NCBI GenBank assembly: GCA_949295755.1
Contig: CASFMG010000060.1
Coordinates: forward strand, 1 to 10,864
Direction of reading: 5' to 3'
Source: an uncultured Christensenella sp.
GTDB taxonomy: Bacteria; Bacillota; Clostridia; Christensenellales; UBA1242
DNA: 10,864 nt
Both the position numbers and the translations under genes were made by a program. Below the pieces are notes generated by a model. The model had not been told where the DNA came from. It was given only the letters and a program-made list of their open reading frames with translations, and ran no database searches. Below, in pieces: positions 1 through 5,742 of the stretch. Numbering within the stretch: the stretch's first letter is position 1; every line of letters begins with the position of its first letter.

Positions 1-2
1 AA

Positions 3-98
3 AGTATAGAAGAATATCAAGCAATAGTTGAAGATTGGCTAGAATTTTACAATACAAAGAGATTAAAAAATAGGAAGAAATCTAAAATTTCTTCCTAG
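3..98 (+). CDS. Insertion-sequence transposase, C-terminal end only (probably IS3-like OrfB)
   Basis: An open frame enters from the left edge and gives 31 residues ending at TAG 96-98. The peptide carries the pattern D-W-L-E-F-Y-N-x-K-R, which resembles the end of rve-type (IS3 family) integrase cores, where an acidic helix is followed by a YN..R motif. The catalytic DDE residues lie outside the window, so the family call is tentative. The protein stops soon after this motif, without the SP..YR tail common in IS3 OrfB proteins, so it may be slightly truncated. The last codons form the stem of a terminator, and an inverted-repeat-like end follows at 113-138, which supports a mobile-element origin. 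Confidence 0.55.
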   Translation, partial: SIEEYQAIVEDWLEFYNTKRLKNRKKSKISS

Positions 99-112
99 TG
101 GTTTTTATTTTT
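72..112 (+). terminator. Rho-independent terminator overlapping the transposase stop codon
   Basis: A perfect 10-bp stem pairs 72-81 (AGGAAGAAAT) with 87-96 (ATTTCTTCCT) around a 5-nt loop, followed by a T-rich stretch at 102-112. The stem includes the final codons of the transposase, an economical arrangement seen in compact insertion sequences. Confidence 0.7.
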
Positions 113-138
113 GAGTGACCCCTTCGGGGTTCACTTCA
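113..138. repeat. Probable right terminal inverted repeat of the insertion sequence
   Basis: The reverse complement of the right part of this segment begins TGAAGTGAACCCC. This fits the TG...-CCCC style of IS3-family (IS150-like) ends, and it lies just outside the transposase stop, where a right end should be. The segment also folds on itself: AGTGA (114-118) pairs with TCACT (131-135) and CCC with GGG, closing a UUCG tetraloop. The left end is off the window, so neither a matching repeat nor a target duplication can be verified. Confidence 0.5.
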
Positions 139-146
139 AAATGATG

Positions 147-182
147 CGTTTTTTATTTTTCTGGGGTAAATAAAAAAACACG
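147..182. other. AT-rich imperfect hairpin between the IS end and the methyltransferase gene
   Basis: CGTTTTTTATTT (147-158) is roughly complementary to AAATAAAAAAACACG (168-182), leaving a GC-containing loop around CTGGGG. It could be a weak terminator insulating the following gene from transcription out of the insertion sequence. The pairing is almost entirely A-T. Confidence 0.3.
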
Positions 183-237
183 ATTAATTTTGTTTTTTTT
201 GTGCCATAAAAATGATTTTTAGAATAATATATTAAAT

Positions 238-1179
238 ATGAACTACATTGATAATTATTTTTATAGTCTTATTAAAGAATTTCAGCAAAGAGACATAACT
301 TTTTTATATGATAATATGGTTAACAAATTTTTGGCTTTACCACTAGCAACTCAAAAATCTTTTGAAGATTTTTTAAATAAGTTTGGCTATTGGGGAAGAA
401 TGGATATAAAAAATAACATTTTTGACATATATCAAGACAAAGCAAAGGTATTTAAATATAATTATGATGATTTTGTCTGGTTATATGAAAATCTTGAAGA
501 TTATAAATCAAAATATATTTTGTTTGCAATTTTAAATAATTATTACAATTTTGATTTTTATAATTTGGGAAAAGTAACCAATGATATTTTTAAGCATTAT
601 TTTGATTTAGATATATTAAAATTACACAAAGATGAAGTGTTTGTTGATGTTGGAGCATATATTGGAGACACCACATTAGATTTTATAAATTCATATGGAA
701 AAGATTGTTATAAAAAAATTTATTGTTATGAAATGACAGACAAAACGTTATTATATACAAAAAAAAATTTAGAAAAATATGATAATGTAATTTTAAAAAA
801 TTGTGCAGTTAGTGATGTTAATGGATTTTTATTTTTTAATGAAAACAATTTTTCTAGTTCTGCTAATCAAATTGCTGAAAACGGTACAATAAAAGTTAGA
901 TGTGTTAGTCTAGATGAAGATATTACAGAAAAGATTACTACAATAAAAATGGACATAGAAGGTGGTGAAAAAAAAGCGCTTAATGGTTGCAAAAATCATA
1001 TTATAAACGAAACACCAAATCTTTTAATTTCGGTATATCACAATAACAAAGATTTAATAGAAATCCCTAAAATGATTGCAAGTTTCAACAAAAATTATAA
1101 ATTTTATTTGCGTTATTATGGTGGAAAAATGTACGCAACAGAAATTGTTTTAATTTGTGCTCATAAACATATAATTTAA
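238..1179 (+). CDS. FkbM-family SAM-dependent methyltransferase
   Basis: This 313-residue protein has a Methyltransf_21 (FkbM) domain in its C-terminal half. Motif I is VFVDVGAYIGDT (about 134-145), the SAM-binding loop. CYE at 163-165 supplies the acidic ribose contact. IKMDIEGGE (236-244) is the FkbM hallmark, and the C-terminal LRYYGG resembles the family's LRHY segment. The first 125 or so residues are helical-looking and lack a recognisable domain, which is common in Firmicutes members. FkbM enzymes are mainly O-methyltransferases acting on polyketides or on surface sugars; the substrate here is unknown. No signal peptide or membrane segment is seen, so it is cytosolic. It stands alone between an insertion-sequence end and the sepF operon, is extremely rich in AAA/AAT/TAT codons, and has no Shine-Dalgarno sequence before the ATG. 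It may be a transferred accessory gene, possibly from a glycan locus. Confidence 0.85.
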   Translation: MNYIDNYFYSLIKEFQQRDITFLYDNMVNKFLALPLATQKSFEDFLNKFGYWGRMDIKNNIFDIYQDKAKVFKYNYDDFVWLYENLEDYKSKYILFAILNNYYNFDFYNLGKVTNDIFKHYFDLDILKLHKDEVFVDVGAYIGDTTLDFINSYGKDCYKKIYCYEMTDKTLLYTKKNLEKYDNVILKNCAVSDVNGFLFFNENNFSSSANQIAENGTIKVRCVSLDEDITEKITTIKMDIEGGEKKALNGCKNHIINETPNLLISVYHNNKDLIEIPKMIASFNKNYKFYLRYYGGKMYATEIVLICAHKHII

Positions 1180-1209
1180 ATTTATTTTGTTTATTATAAA
1201 TTTTTTGTT
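1178..1209 (+). terminator. Weak AT-only terminator after the methyltransferase
   Basis: AAATTTA (1178-1184) can pair with TAAATTT (1197-1203), followed by more T residues. The stem has no G-C pairs, so termination would be weak. Confidence 0.3.
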
Positions 1210-1219
1210 GGCTTTGTTT

Positions 1220-1258
1220 AAATGTTAAAAAAAATAAAAACATTTACACATTTTTTTT
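1220..1258 (+). terminator. Possible second terminator upstream of sepF
   Basis: AAATGTT (1220-1226) pairs with AACATTT (1239-1245) around a 12-nt A-rich loop, and a run of eight T follows at 1251-1258. The stem is short and AT-rich, but its place between two transcription units is sensible. Confidence 0.3.
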
Positions 1259-1260
1259 AT

Positions 1261-1289
1261 TTGACTTCAAATAATTATAATGTTATGCT
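1261..1289 (+). promoter_or_regulatory. Promoter of the sepF-lspA-rluD operon (extended -10)
   Basis: TTGACT (1261-1266) is a good -35. A 17-nt spacer ends in TGT, giving an extended -10 motif before TATGCT (1284-1289). Transcription would begin near 1296, leaving a leader of about 26 nt that contains the sepF ribosome binding site. Because the promoter covers an upstream in-frame ATG at 1280, it also argues that sepF starts later, at 1322. Confidence 0.6.
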
Positions 1290-1321
1290 TTTTAAGTAAA
1301 ATATTATTGGAGAAAAAAGTA

Positions 1322-1678
1322 ATGGGGTTTTTAAATAGTCTATTAAAAGGTTTGGGATTTGAAGGCGAAAAAACAGAAAAACCACAAAAAGAAAAAGAAG
1401 AAAAAAACAGTTCTGCATATCAAAATGCAGGTCTTGAAGTAGATTTAAATACAATTAAGTCAGAACCCAAAGCATTTACACCACTTAGTGAGCAAGATGT
1501 TCAAAAATTAGTAGATATATTAAAAACGGGCGAAGCGATTACAGTTGATTTAAAAAATTTTAGTGATAGTGAGTATATTAGGTCTTTAGATTTTTTATCA
1601 GGTGCAATTTATGTACTTAATGGAAAAATTAAAAAAGTGGGAGAAAAAACATTTTTCTTTTGTCCCAATTTAAAATAA
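1322..1678 (+). CDS. sepF: Cell division protein SepF
   Basis: SepF bundles and curves FtsZ filaments and tethers them to the membrane at the septum. From ATG 1322 the protein is 118 residues, slightly short for the family. Residues 1-13 (MGFLNSLLKGLGF) form the amphipathic membrane-binding helix. A charged Lys/Glu linker follows to about 30. The SepF/DUF552 core runs from about 45 to 118, with the typical VDLKNFSD, IRSLDFLSGAIYVLNG and VGEKTFFFCP elements. An in-frame ATG at 1280 would add 14 residues, but it lies inside the promoter, whereas ATG 1322 has GGAG about 9 nt upstream and restores the conserved MGF start. The gene is first in the unit, and lspA follows after 15 nt. SepF near lspA and rluD is a familiar Firmicutes association. 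Confidence 0.92.
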   Translation: MGFLNSLLKGLGFEGEKTEKPQKEKEEKNSSAYQNAGLEVDLNTIKSEPKAFTPLSEQDVQKLVDILKTGEAITVDLKNFSDSEYIRSLDFLSGAIYVLNGKIKKVGEKTFFFCPNLK

Positions 1679-1693
1679 ATGATATATTAGAGT

Positions 1694-2191
1694 ATGAAAA
1701 TTTTAGAAAAACCAAAAATTTATAAATATAGATATGGGTTAGTTGCAACTTGTGTTGCACTAATTGTTTTGTTTTGGGATCAAATTTTAAAAATTATTAC
1801 AGATGGTTTTGATGTTATTATCATTGAAGGTTTTTTTTGGTTTTCGTCAACTCATAACACTGGTGCTGCATATGGCATATTTTCAGGACAGACTTTGATG
1901 CTTATAATTGTGTCGTGTGTGATGATTTTGATTTTGCTTGTATATAATTTCTTTAAAACAAAAAAAACAATTTTATATAGTGTATCACTCGGCTTAATTT
2001 TGGGTGGCGCAATAGGAAACTTAATTGATAGAATTTTTTTGGGCTATGTCAGAGATTTTATAAAATTTAGTTTTTTTAGTTTTAATTTTAATATTGCAGA
2101 TGCGTGTTTAACAATAGGGGTAATTTTATTTATTGTATATTTAATTTTTTTTGATGACCTTTTTAAATCTAAAAAAACAAAAGGTGAATAA
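1694..2191 (+). CDS. lspA: Lipoprotein signal peptidase (signal peptidase II)
   Basis: LspA is an aspartic intramembrane peptidase that cleaves the signal peptide just before the lipidated cysteine of prolipoproteins. The 165-residue length is normal. Conserved blocks are DQILK (29-33), HNTGAAYG (54-61), GNLIDR (108-113), GYVRDFI (117-123) and FNIADA (132-137). D121 and D136 are the catalytic pair. Four hydrophobic helices lie at about 14-30, 66-86, 93-110 and 137-154, and the Lys-rich C-terminus is cytosolic. The ribosome binding site is weak (only TAGAG nearby), suggesting partial dependence on translation of sepF, 15 nt upstream. Its stop codon directly abuts the rluD start. A likely substrate in this window is the HtrA-like protease at 9386-10414, which seems to carry a lipobox. 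Confidence 0.95.
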   Translation: MKILEKPKIYKYRYGLVATCVALIVLFWDQILKIITDGFDVIIIEGFFWFSSTHNTGAAYGIFSGQTLMLIIVSCVMILILLVYNFFKTKKTILYSVSLGLILGGAIGNLIDRIFLGYVRDFIKFSFFSFNFNIADACLTIGVILFIVYLIFFDDLFKSKKTKGE

Positions 2192-3112
2192 ATGAATACA
2201 AAACATATAAAAATAGAAAATGAAAATGTTGGACAAAGATTAGATGTTTTTTTGTCTAATTTTTTTAATGAATTTACTCGTTCGCATATTAAAAATATGA
2301 TAGAAGATGGCAATGTTTTGTTAAATGGGCAAAAAGTTAAAAGTGGCACTAAATTAAAACAAAATGATGATATAATTGTATTAGATTGTGAAGTAAAAAC
2401 ACTTGATGCAACACCCCAAAATATTGATATTGACATTGTTTATGAAGATGACGATTTAGCAGTTATAAATAAACCACAGGGACTTGTTGTTCACCCTGCA
2501 AACGGAAATGAAAACGGCACACTTGTTAATGCTCTATTATATCATTTAAAAAATTTGAGTGGAATAAATGGAGTTATTAGACCTGGAATTGTGCACAGAC
2601 TTGATAAAAATACATCAGGGCTTTTAATTGTAGCAAAAAATGACAAGGCACACGTAAACTTAGCAAAACAAATTGAAACAAAATCTTGTCATAGACATTA
2701 CATTGCTCTTTGCAATGGAAATTTTAAAGATGATGAAGGGGAAATTGTAACAAATATATCTAGAAGCAAAAAAGACAGAAAACAAATGGCTGTGTGTGAC
2801 GAAAATGTAGGTAAAAAAGCAATTACAAACTATAAAGTCCTAAAACGGTATGGAGAATATACACTTGTTGAATTTGTTTTGCAAACAGGCAGAACTCATC
2901 AAATAAGGGTACACTCAAAATATATTGGACACACTATTGTTGGAGATGATGTGTATGGTAGTAAAAGTAAATTTAAATTAAACGGACAATTGCTTCACGC
3001 ATATAAAATCGAATTTACACAACCTTCAACAAACAAAAGATTATGCTTTTCTTGTGATTTGCCAGATTATTTTCAAAAAATATTAAATAGACTTGATAAT
3101 CAAAAAAAATAG
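2192..3112 (+). CDS. RluD-family pseudouridine synthase
   Basis: This enzyme isomerises uridines to pseudouridine in RNA, most likely 23S rRNA. Length is 306 residues. An S4 RNA-binding domain lies at about 13-65 (QRLDVFL through GTKLKQNDDI). The RsuA/RluA catalytic domain follows, with INKPQGLVVHP (92-102), the signature GIVHRLDKNTSG (132-143) in which D138 is the catalytic aspartate, and GRTHQIRVH (233-241). The start codon touches the lspA stop (TAA-ATG), and AAGGTG inside the end of lspA serves as ribosome binding site, so the two are translationally coupled. S4 plus HRLD and the link to lspA match B. subtilis YlyB and E. coli RluD. RluC cannot be excluded from sequence alone. Confidence 0.92.
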   Translation: MNTKHIKIENENVGQRLDVFLSNFFNEFTRSHIKNMIEDGNVLLNGQKVKSGTKLKQNDDIIVLDCEVKTLDATPQNIDIDIVYEDDDLAVINKPQGLVVHPANGNENGTLVNALLYHLKNLSGINGVIRPGIVHRLDKNTSGLLIVAKNDKAHVNLAKQIETKSCHRHYIALCNGNFKDDEGEIVTNISRSKKDRKQMAVCDENVGKKAITNYKVLKRYGEYTLVEFVLQTGRTHQIRVHSKYIGHTIVGDDVYGSKSKFKLNGQLLHAYKIEFTQPSTNKRLCFSCDLPDYFQKILNRLDNQKK

Positions 3113-3141
3113 TTGCAAATATTATGTTTTTGCAATATAAT
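3113..3141 (+). promoter_or_regulatory. Strong promoter with an internal inverted repeat, for the small membrane protein gene
   Basis: TTGCAA (3113-3118), a 17-nt spacer and a consensus TATAAT (3136-3141) make a clear sigma-A promoter starting immediately after the rluD stop. TTGCAAA (3113-3119) is repeated in inverse as TTTGCAA (3129-3135). This is a 7+9+7 dyad running from the -35 box to just before the -10 box, a position where a repressor could act. The same dyad could form an RNA hairpin in read-through transcripts from rluD, but no T-tract follows. Confidence 0.7.
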
Positions 3142-3164
3142 ATACAAAGTAAAAGGAGAGAAAA

Positions 3165-3422
3165 ATGAAGCGTTTTATGAATATGCTTGCATTCATTGGT
3201 TTGTGCCTTGTTGCGTTTGCACTTTTGCTTGCAAAACTTTTGGGAGTATTTGGGGTAAGTGCGTCGGCAGTTAATGCTATTCAATTGGTTGGTGAATGTA
3301 TTGCATACATAGTTACAATGGTATATGCTTTCTATTTTGTTAAAAATAAAAGAAACGTATGGTGGTGGGTTGCTTACTGCGTATCTGCTGTTGTAGTTGT
3401 TCTTTTGGTTATTTTAAGGTAA
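3165..3422 (+). CDS. Small three-helix membrane protein of unknown function
   Basis: I do not recognise this 85-residue protein. Three hydrophobic segments are visible: about 8-24 (LAFIGLCLVAFALLLAK), 37-58 and 66-84 (a WWW cluster leading into a Val/Leu-rich helix). The loop between the second and third is basic (KNKRN), as expected for a cytosolic loop. There is no cleavable signal peptide and no catalytic motif. It is well supported as a gene: it has its own TTGCAA/TATAAT promoter, an AAAGGAG ribosome binding site at a good distance from ATG 3165, and its own terminator. It therefore forms a one-gene transcription unit between the rluD operon and the IS200 element. Codon usage is richer in G than its neighbours. 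Confidence 0.8.
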   Translation: MKRFMNMLAFIGLCLVAFALLLAKLLGVFGVSASAVNAIQLVGECIAYIVTMVYAFYFVKNKRNVWWWVAYCVSAVVVVLLVILR

Positions 3423-3444
3423 TTTATTTAAAGTATAAACCATC

Positions 3445-3470
3445 AAAACATCGCTTTGCGGTGTTTTTTT
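3445..3470 (+). terminator. Rho-independent terminator of the small membrane protein gene
   Basis: ACATCGC (3448-3454) pairs with GCGGTGT (3458-3464), including one T-G wobble, around a TTT loop. It is followed by T residues to 3470. The IS200 element begins just after it, a typical neutral landing place. Confidence 0.8.
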
Positions 3471-3485
3471 ATTTGGTAGAAGTAA

Positions 3486-3506
3486 ACCACAAGCAGTGCT
3501 TGTGGT
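3486..3506. repeat. Left-end subterminal hairpin of the IS200 element
   Basis: ACCACAAGCA (3486-3495) is perfectly complementary to TGCTTGTGGT (3497-3506), with one base between the arms. In practice the innermost pairs would open to form a small loop. No T-tract follows, so it is more likely the transposase recognition hairpin than a terminator. A second, imperfect AAAG/GC...GCTTT hairpin follows at about 3510-3525. Confidence 0.65.
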
Positions 3507-3532
3507 TCCAAAGAGCTTTAGCTTTGCATATC

Positions 3533-3599
3533 AAAAACCTCCTATGCTAAAATTTAATTGAAGTTTCGCCACTTTAATTAAATAGCATAGGAGGTTTTT
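3533..3599 (+). promoter_or_regulatory. Long hairpin hiding the tnpA ribosome binding site
   Basis: Sixteen bases at 3533-3548 pair perfectly with 3584-3599. The stem continues, after a 3-nt bulge, with 3553-3563 against 3572-3582 (one G-T wobble) around the loop at 3564-3571. The right arm contains AGGAGG (3589-3594), the only ribosome binding site for ATG 3605, so translation of tnpA should be blocked when the hairpin forms. Established knowledge: IS200 tnpA is kept nearly silent by such a leader structure, together with an antisense RNA in Salmonella. No antisense promoter is claimed here. Confidence 0.85.
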
Positions 3600-3604
3600 G
3601 TCTA

Positions 3605-4080
3605 ATGAACATAGACATAGATAGTTTAGTGCATACAAAAGCGAATTGCAAGTATCACGTAGTTTTTGCACCAAAATATAGAAGGCAAATAATATATGGG
3701 AAAATTAAAAAAGACATTGGAATAATGTTAAGAAAATTGTGCAATACAAAGGGGTGGAGATAATAGAAGCAGAGGCATGTCCTGACCATGTGCATATGCT
3801 TTTACAAATACCACCGAAGTATAGTGTTGCACAAATAATGGGATATTTAAAAGGAAAAAGTAGTTTAATGATTTTCGAAAAATATGCGAATTTAAAATAT
3901 AAATATGGAAGCAGACATTTCTGGTGTAGAGGATATTACGTAGATACAGTTGGGAAGAATAAGAAAGCAATACAGGAATATATAAGAAAACAATTAAGCG
4001 AAGATATAAACTACGAGCAATTAACAATGCGAGAAATAATAGACCCGTTTACGGGTGAGTCAGTAAAAGGGAACAAATAA
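3605..4080 (+). pseudogene. tnpA: IS200 TnpA transposase (Y1 HUH family), broken by a one-base frameshift
   Basis: Frame one starts at ATG 3605 and reads as TnpA (SLVHTKANCKYHVVFAPKYR ... LRKLC) for 46 residues. It then goes out of phase and stops at TAA 3761-3763. The rest continues in the frame one base back, from about 3742 (QYKGVEIIEAEACPDHVHML) to TAA 4080. Rejoined, the product is about 158 residues, the normal size. The HUH motif is DHVHML (H and H around 3787-3795), and the nucleophilic tyrosine is in the helix IQEYIRKQ. GYLKGKSSLM and FWCRGYYVDTVGKN are also classic IS200 blocks. All catalytic parts are present, so one missing base near 3740-3742 is the only visible lesion. This could be real inactivation or a sequencing or assembly error. 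Overexpression is further prevented by the hairpin over the start. Confidence 0.85.
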
Positions 4081-4086
4081 AAAAAA

Positions 4087-4100
4087 GCCCCTTAAGGGGC
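4087..4100. repeat. Perfect GC-rich palindrome just after tnpA
   Basis: GCCCCTTAAGGGGC is a 14-bp perfect palindrome starting 6 nt after the tnpA stop. No T-tract follows. A related sequence, TGCCCTAAGGGGGCA, appears at 4162-4176 and could pair with it over a long range. Confidence 0.7.
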
Positions 4101-4161
4101 AGTTAGTGAAAGTCGAGCAAGAGGCGGAACTTCACCAAACGTTCACGATTATGCTGCAACA

Positions 4162-4176
4162 TGCCCTAAGGGGGCA
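4162..4176. repeat. Second GC-rich near-palindrome in the IS200 3' region
   Basis: TGCCCTAAGGGGGCA folds on itself with a TAA-containing loop and an unpaired G. It resembles the palindrome at 4087-4100, so the two could form either two local hairpins or one long-range stem enclosing about 60 nt. Confidence 0.5.
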
Positions 4177-4181
4177 AGTGC

Positions 4182-4206
4182 AAACTACCGGCTTAGCCGG
4201 TAGTTT
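4182..4206. repeat. Right-end hairpin of the IS200 element
   Basis: AAACTACCGGC (4182-4192) pairs perfectly with GCCGGTAGTTT (4196-4206) around TTA, an 11-bp stem. It is the last structured, GC-richer segment before AT-rich host sequence resumes, as expected for the right-end recognition hairpin of an IS200/IS605 element. With TTGATTTGT following, it might also weakly terminate transcription. Confidence 0.65.
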
Positions 4207-4375
4207 TGATTTGTAAAGTATTTAATTGAGTGTTGTATACACCATTGTATAAAAACTAACAAATTTAGACACTTACAAAGTGTTTTTAAATTTTTTAAGG
4301 TGTTATATTATTAAAGGTGCATTTAATACTTTGTGAATTTTGTTAATATATTAAATTTAGTAATTTAAAAATTGT
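4207..4375. other. Gene-free AT-rich spacer between the IS200 element and tig
   Basis: No coding frame is supported on either strand. A short hairpin (ACACTT 4269-4274 with AAGTGT 4278-4283), followed by a T-rich stretch, could be a weak terminator for transcripts coming from the left. Nothing else is recognised before the tig promoter. Confidence 0.4.
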
Positions 4376-4403
4376 TTGATATTTTTTTTAAATATGCTAT
4401 AAT
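4376..4403 (+). promoter_or_regulatory. Promoter of the tig-clpP-clpX unit (extended -10)
   Basis: TTGATA (4376-4381, five of six consensus bases), a 16-nt spacer ending in TGC, and a perfect TATAAT (4398-4403) form a strong sigma-A promoter with an extended -10. Transcription should start near 4410, about 26 nt before the tig ATG. No obvious CtsR-type heat-shock operator is visible around it. Confidence 0.75.
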
Positions 4404-4435
4404 CAGTTGTTTTTTAAAAAGGAGAAATTTTATAA

Positions 4436-5716
4436 ATGTACACAACAAAAAAATTAGACAAAAACAAATATCAAATAACAATAAGCGCTTCAAAAGAAGA
4501 ATGGGAAAATTATGTTAACCACGCTTATGAAGAAAACAAAAACAAATTTAATATTGAAGGATTTAGAAAAGGTAAAGCACCAAGAGCCATTATTGAAAAA
4601 AATTATGGTGCAACAGTTTTTTATGATGATGCTATTGACCACTTGTTCTCGCACGAATATTCAAATGCTCTTATGAACGAAAAAGATATAGAACCAATCG
4701 ACAATCCAGAAATAAGAATAGACAAGTTCGACGATAATGGAATTGTAATTATAGCAGAAGTACAGTGTATGCCAGAAGTTAAACTTGGTGCATACAAAGG
4801 CTTAACAATCAATAAAGCAAAAGGCGAAGTTACAGAAGAACAAGTTGAAAAAGAATTAAATCAAGCAAGAGAACGCCAAGCGCGATATATTGAAGTAGAG
4901 CGTGAGGCAAAAGACGGCGACTATGCTGTTATAGATTTTGTTGGATATGTAAACGGAAAAGAATTTGAAGGTGGCAAGGCAGAAAATTATCGTTTAAAAC
5001 TTGGTTCAAAAACTTTTATTGAAGGATTTGAAGAACAAGTTGTTGGAATGAAAAAAGGCGATACAAAAGATGTTAATGTTAAATTTCCAGACGAATATTT
5101 TAGTGATGAACTAAAAGGTAAAGATGCAACATTTAAAGTAACATTAAATAAAGTTGAAGAAAAGCAACTTCCAGAACTTGACGATGAATTTGCTTCAAAT
5201 GTGTCAGAGTTCGAGACATTTGAAGATTATAAAAATGATGTTAAAAAACATCTTCAAGAAAACTTGGAAGCAAAACTTAAAAGAGAAGATGACAATAACA
5301 TTATTGAAACAATTGTAAAATCAAGCGAAGTTGAAATTCCACAAGTTTTGGTTGAAAAGCAACTTGATATGTTTGTTGACGATTTTAAAATGAGATTAAG
5401 TTATCAAGGTTATAAACTTGAAGATTATTTAAAGCAAGTAAATATGACAATAGAGCAACTTAGAGATGAAAGAAGAGAACAGGCAAAAGAAGTTGTTAAA
5501 ACAAGACTTGTTTTGGAAGCAATAGTAAAACAAGAAAAACTAGAAGTAACAGAAGAAGAACTTGATGCAAAACTTAAAGAAACAGCAGAAAAATACAACA
5601 AAAGTGTAGAAGATTACAAAAAGAGTTTAGGCGATAGAAATATTGCATATTATCAAAATGACATTTTAATGAATAAACTATTAACTCTTTTAACAGAAAA
5701 TAACACATTAGCATAA
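4436..5716 (+). CDS. tig: Trigger factor, ribosome-bound chaperone and prolyl isomerase
   Basis: Trigger factor binds near the ribosome exit tunnel (protein L23) and shields nascent chains. Length is 426 residues, normal for the family. The N-terminal ribosome-binding domain spans about 1-112 and carries the GFRKGKAPR docking signature at 42-50. The FKBP-type prolyl isomerase domain lies at about 155-240 (KDGDYAVIDFVGYVNGKEFEGG, FIEGFEEQVVGMKKGD, FPDEYF). The remaining helical region to 426 forms the C-terminal substrate-holding arms. ATG 4436 is preceded by AAAGGAG at 4418-4424, a slightly long spacing. It is the first gene of the unit, and clpP follows after 26 nt. The tig-clpP-clpX order links folding of new proteins to disposal of failures and is widely conserved. 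Confidence 0.97.
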   Translation: MYTTKKLDKNKYQITISASKEEWENYVNHAYEENKNKFNIEGFRKGKAPRAIIEKNYGATVFYDDAIDHLFSHEYSNALMNEKDIEPIDNPEIRIDKFDDNGIVIIAEVQCMPEVKLGAYKGLTINKAKGEVTEEQVEKELNQARERQARYIEVEREAKDGDYAVIDFVGYVNGKEFEGGKAENYRLKLGSKTFIEGFEEQVVGMKKGDTKDVNVKFPDEYFSDELKGKDATFKVTLNKVEEKQLPELDDEFASNVSEFETFEDYKNDVKKHLQENLEAKLKREDDNNIIETIVKSSEVEIPQVLVEKQLDMFVDDFKMRLSYQGYKLEDYLKQVNMTIEQLRDERREQAKEVVKTRLVLEAIVKQEKLEVTEEELDAKLKETAEKYNKSVEDYKKSLGDRNIAYYQNDILMNKLLTLLTENNTLA

Positions 5717-5742
5717 TTTTATTTTAAAAGGAGATACTTTAT

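Larger units (their letters stand above)
3486..4206 (+). mobile_element. IS200-type element of the IS200/IS605 family, tnpA only
   Basis: The element has the IS200 plan: a subterminal hairpin on the left (3486-3506), a long hairpin over the tnpA start (3533-3599), a single Y1 transposase reading frame, and a palindromic right end finishing with a hairpin at 4182-4206. There is no tnpB. Such elements move as single strands by way of hairpins recognised by TnpA, and make no target duplication, so exact ends cannot be read from this copy. The outer hairpins are used here as approximate limits. Its base composition is less AT-rich than the flanks, particularly in the 3' part. The tnpA frameshift suggests that this copy cannot move by itself. 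Confidence 0.8.

Noticed and set aside
1261..1281. Promoter made of TTGACT 1261-1266 with TATAAT 1276-1281
   Set aside because: The spacer is only 9 nt. The same -35 pairs much better, at 17 nt with an extended -10, with TATGCT 1284-1289.
1280..1321. Longer SepF start at ATG 1280
   Set aside because: It lies in the promoter, has no ribosome binding site and adds a non-SepF-like leader. ATG 1322 has GGAG and the family's MGF start.
3359..3550. 63-codon plus-strand reading frame overlapping the small membrane protein and IS left end
   Set aside because: It overlaps a well-supported gene in another frame, passes through a terminator and an IS hairpin, and resembles no protein.
3605..3760. Antisense RNA against tnpA as in Salmonella IS200
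   Set aside because: Biologically plausible, but no convincing minus-strand -35/-10 pair was found, so it is not annotated.
3725..3765. Programmed -1 frameshift in tnpA
   Set aside because: AGA-AAA-TTG offers only a short A-run and no canonical X-XXY-YYZ heptamer. IS200 TnpA is not known to use frameshifting, and the protein reads naturally only if one base is restored at 3740-3742.
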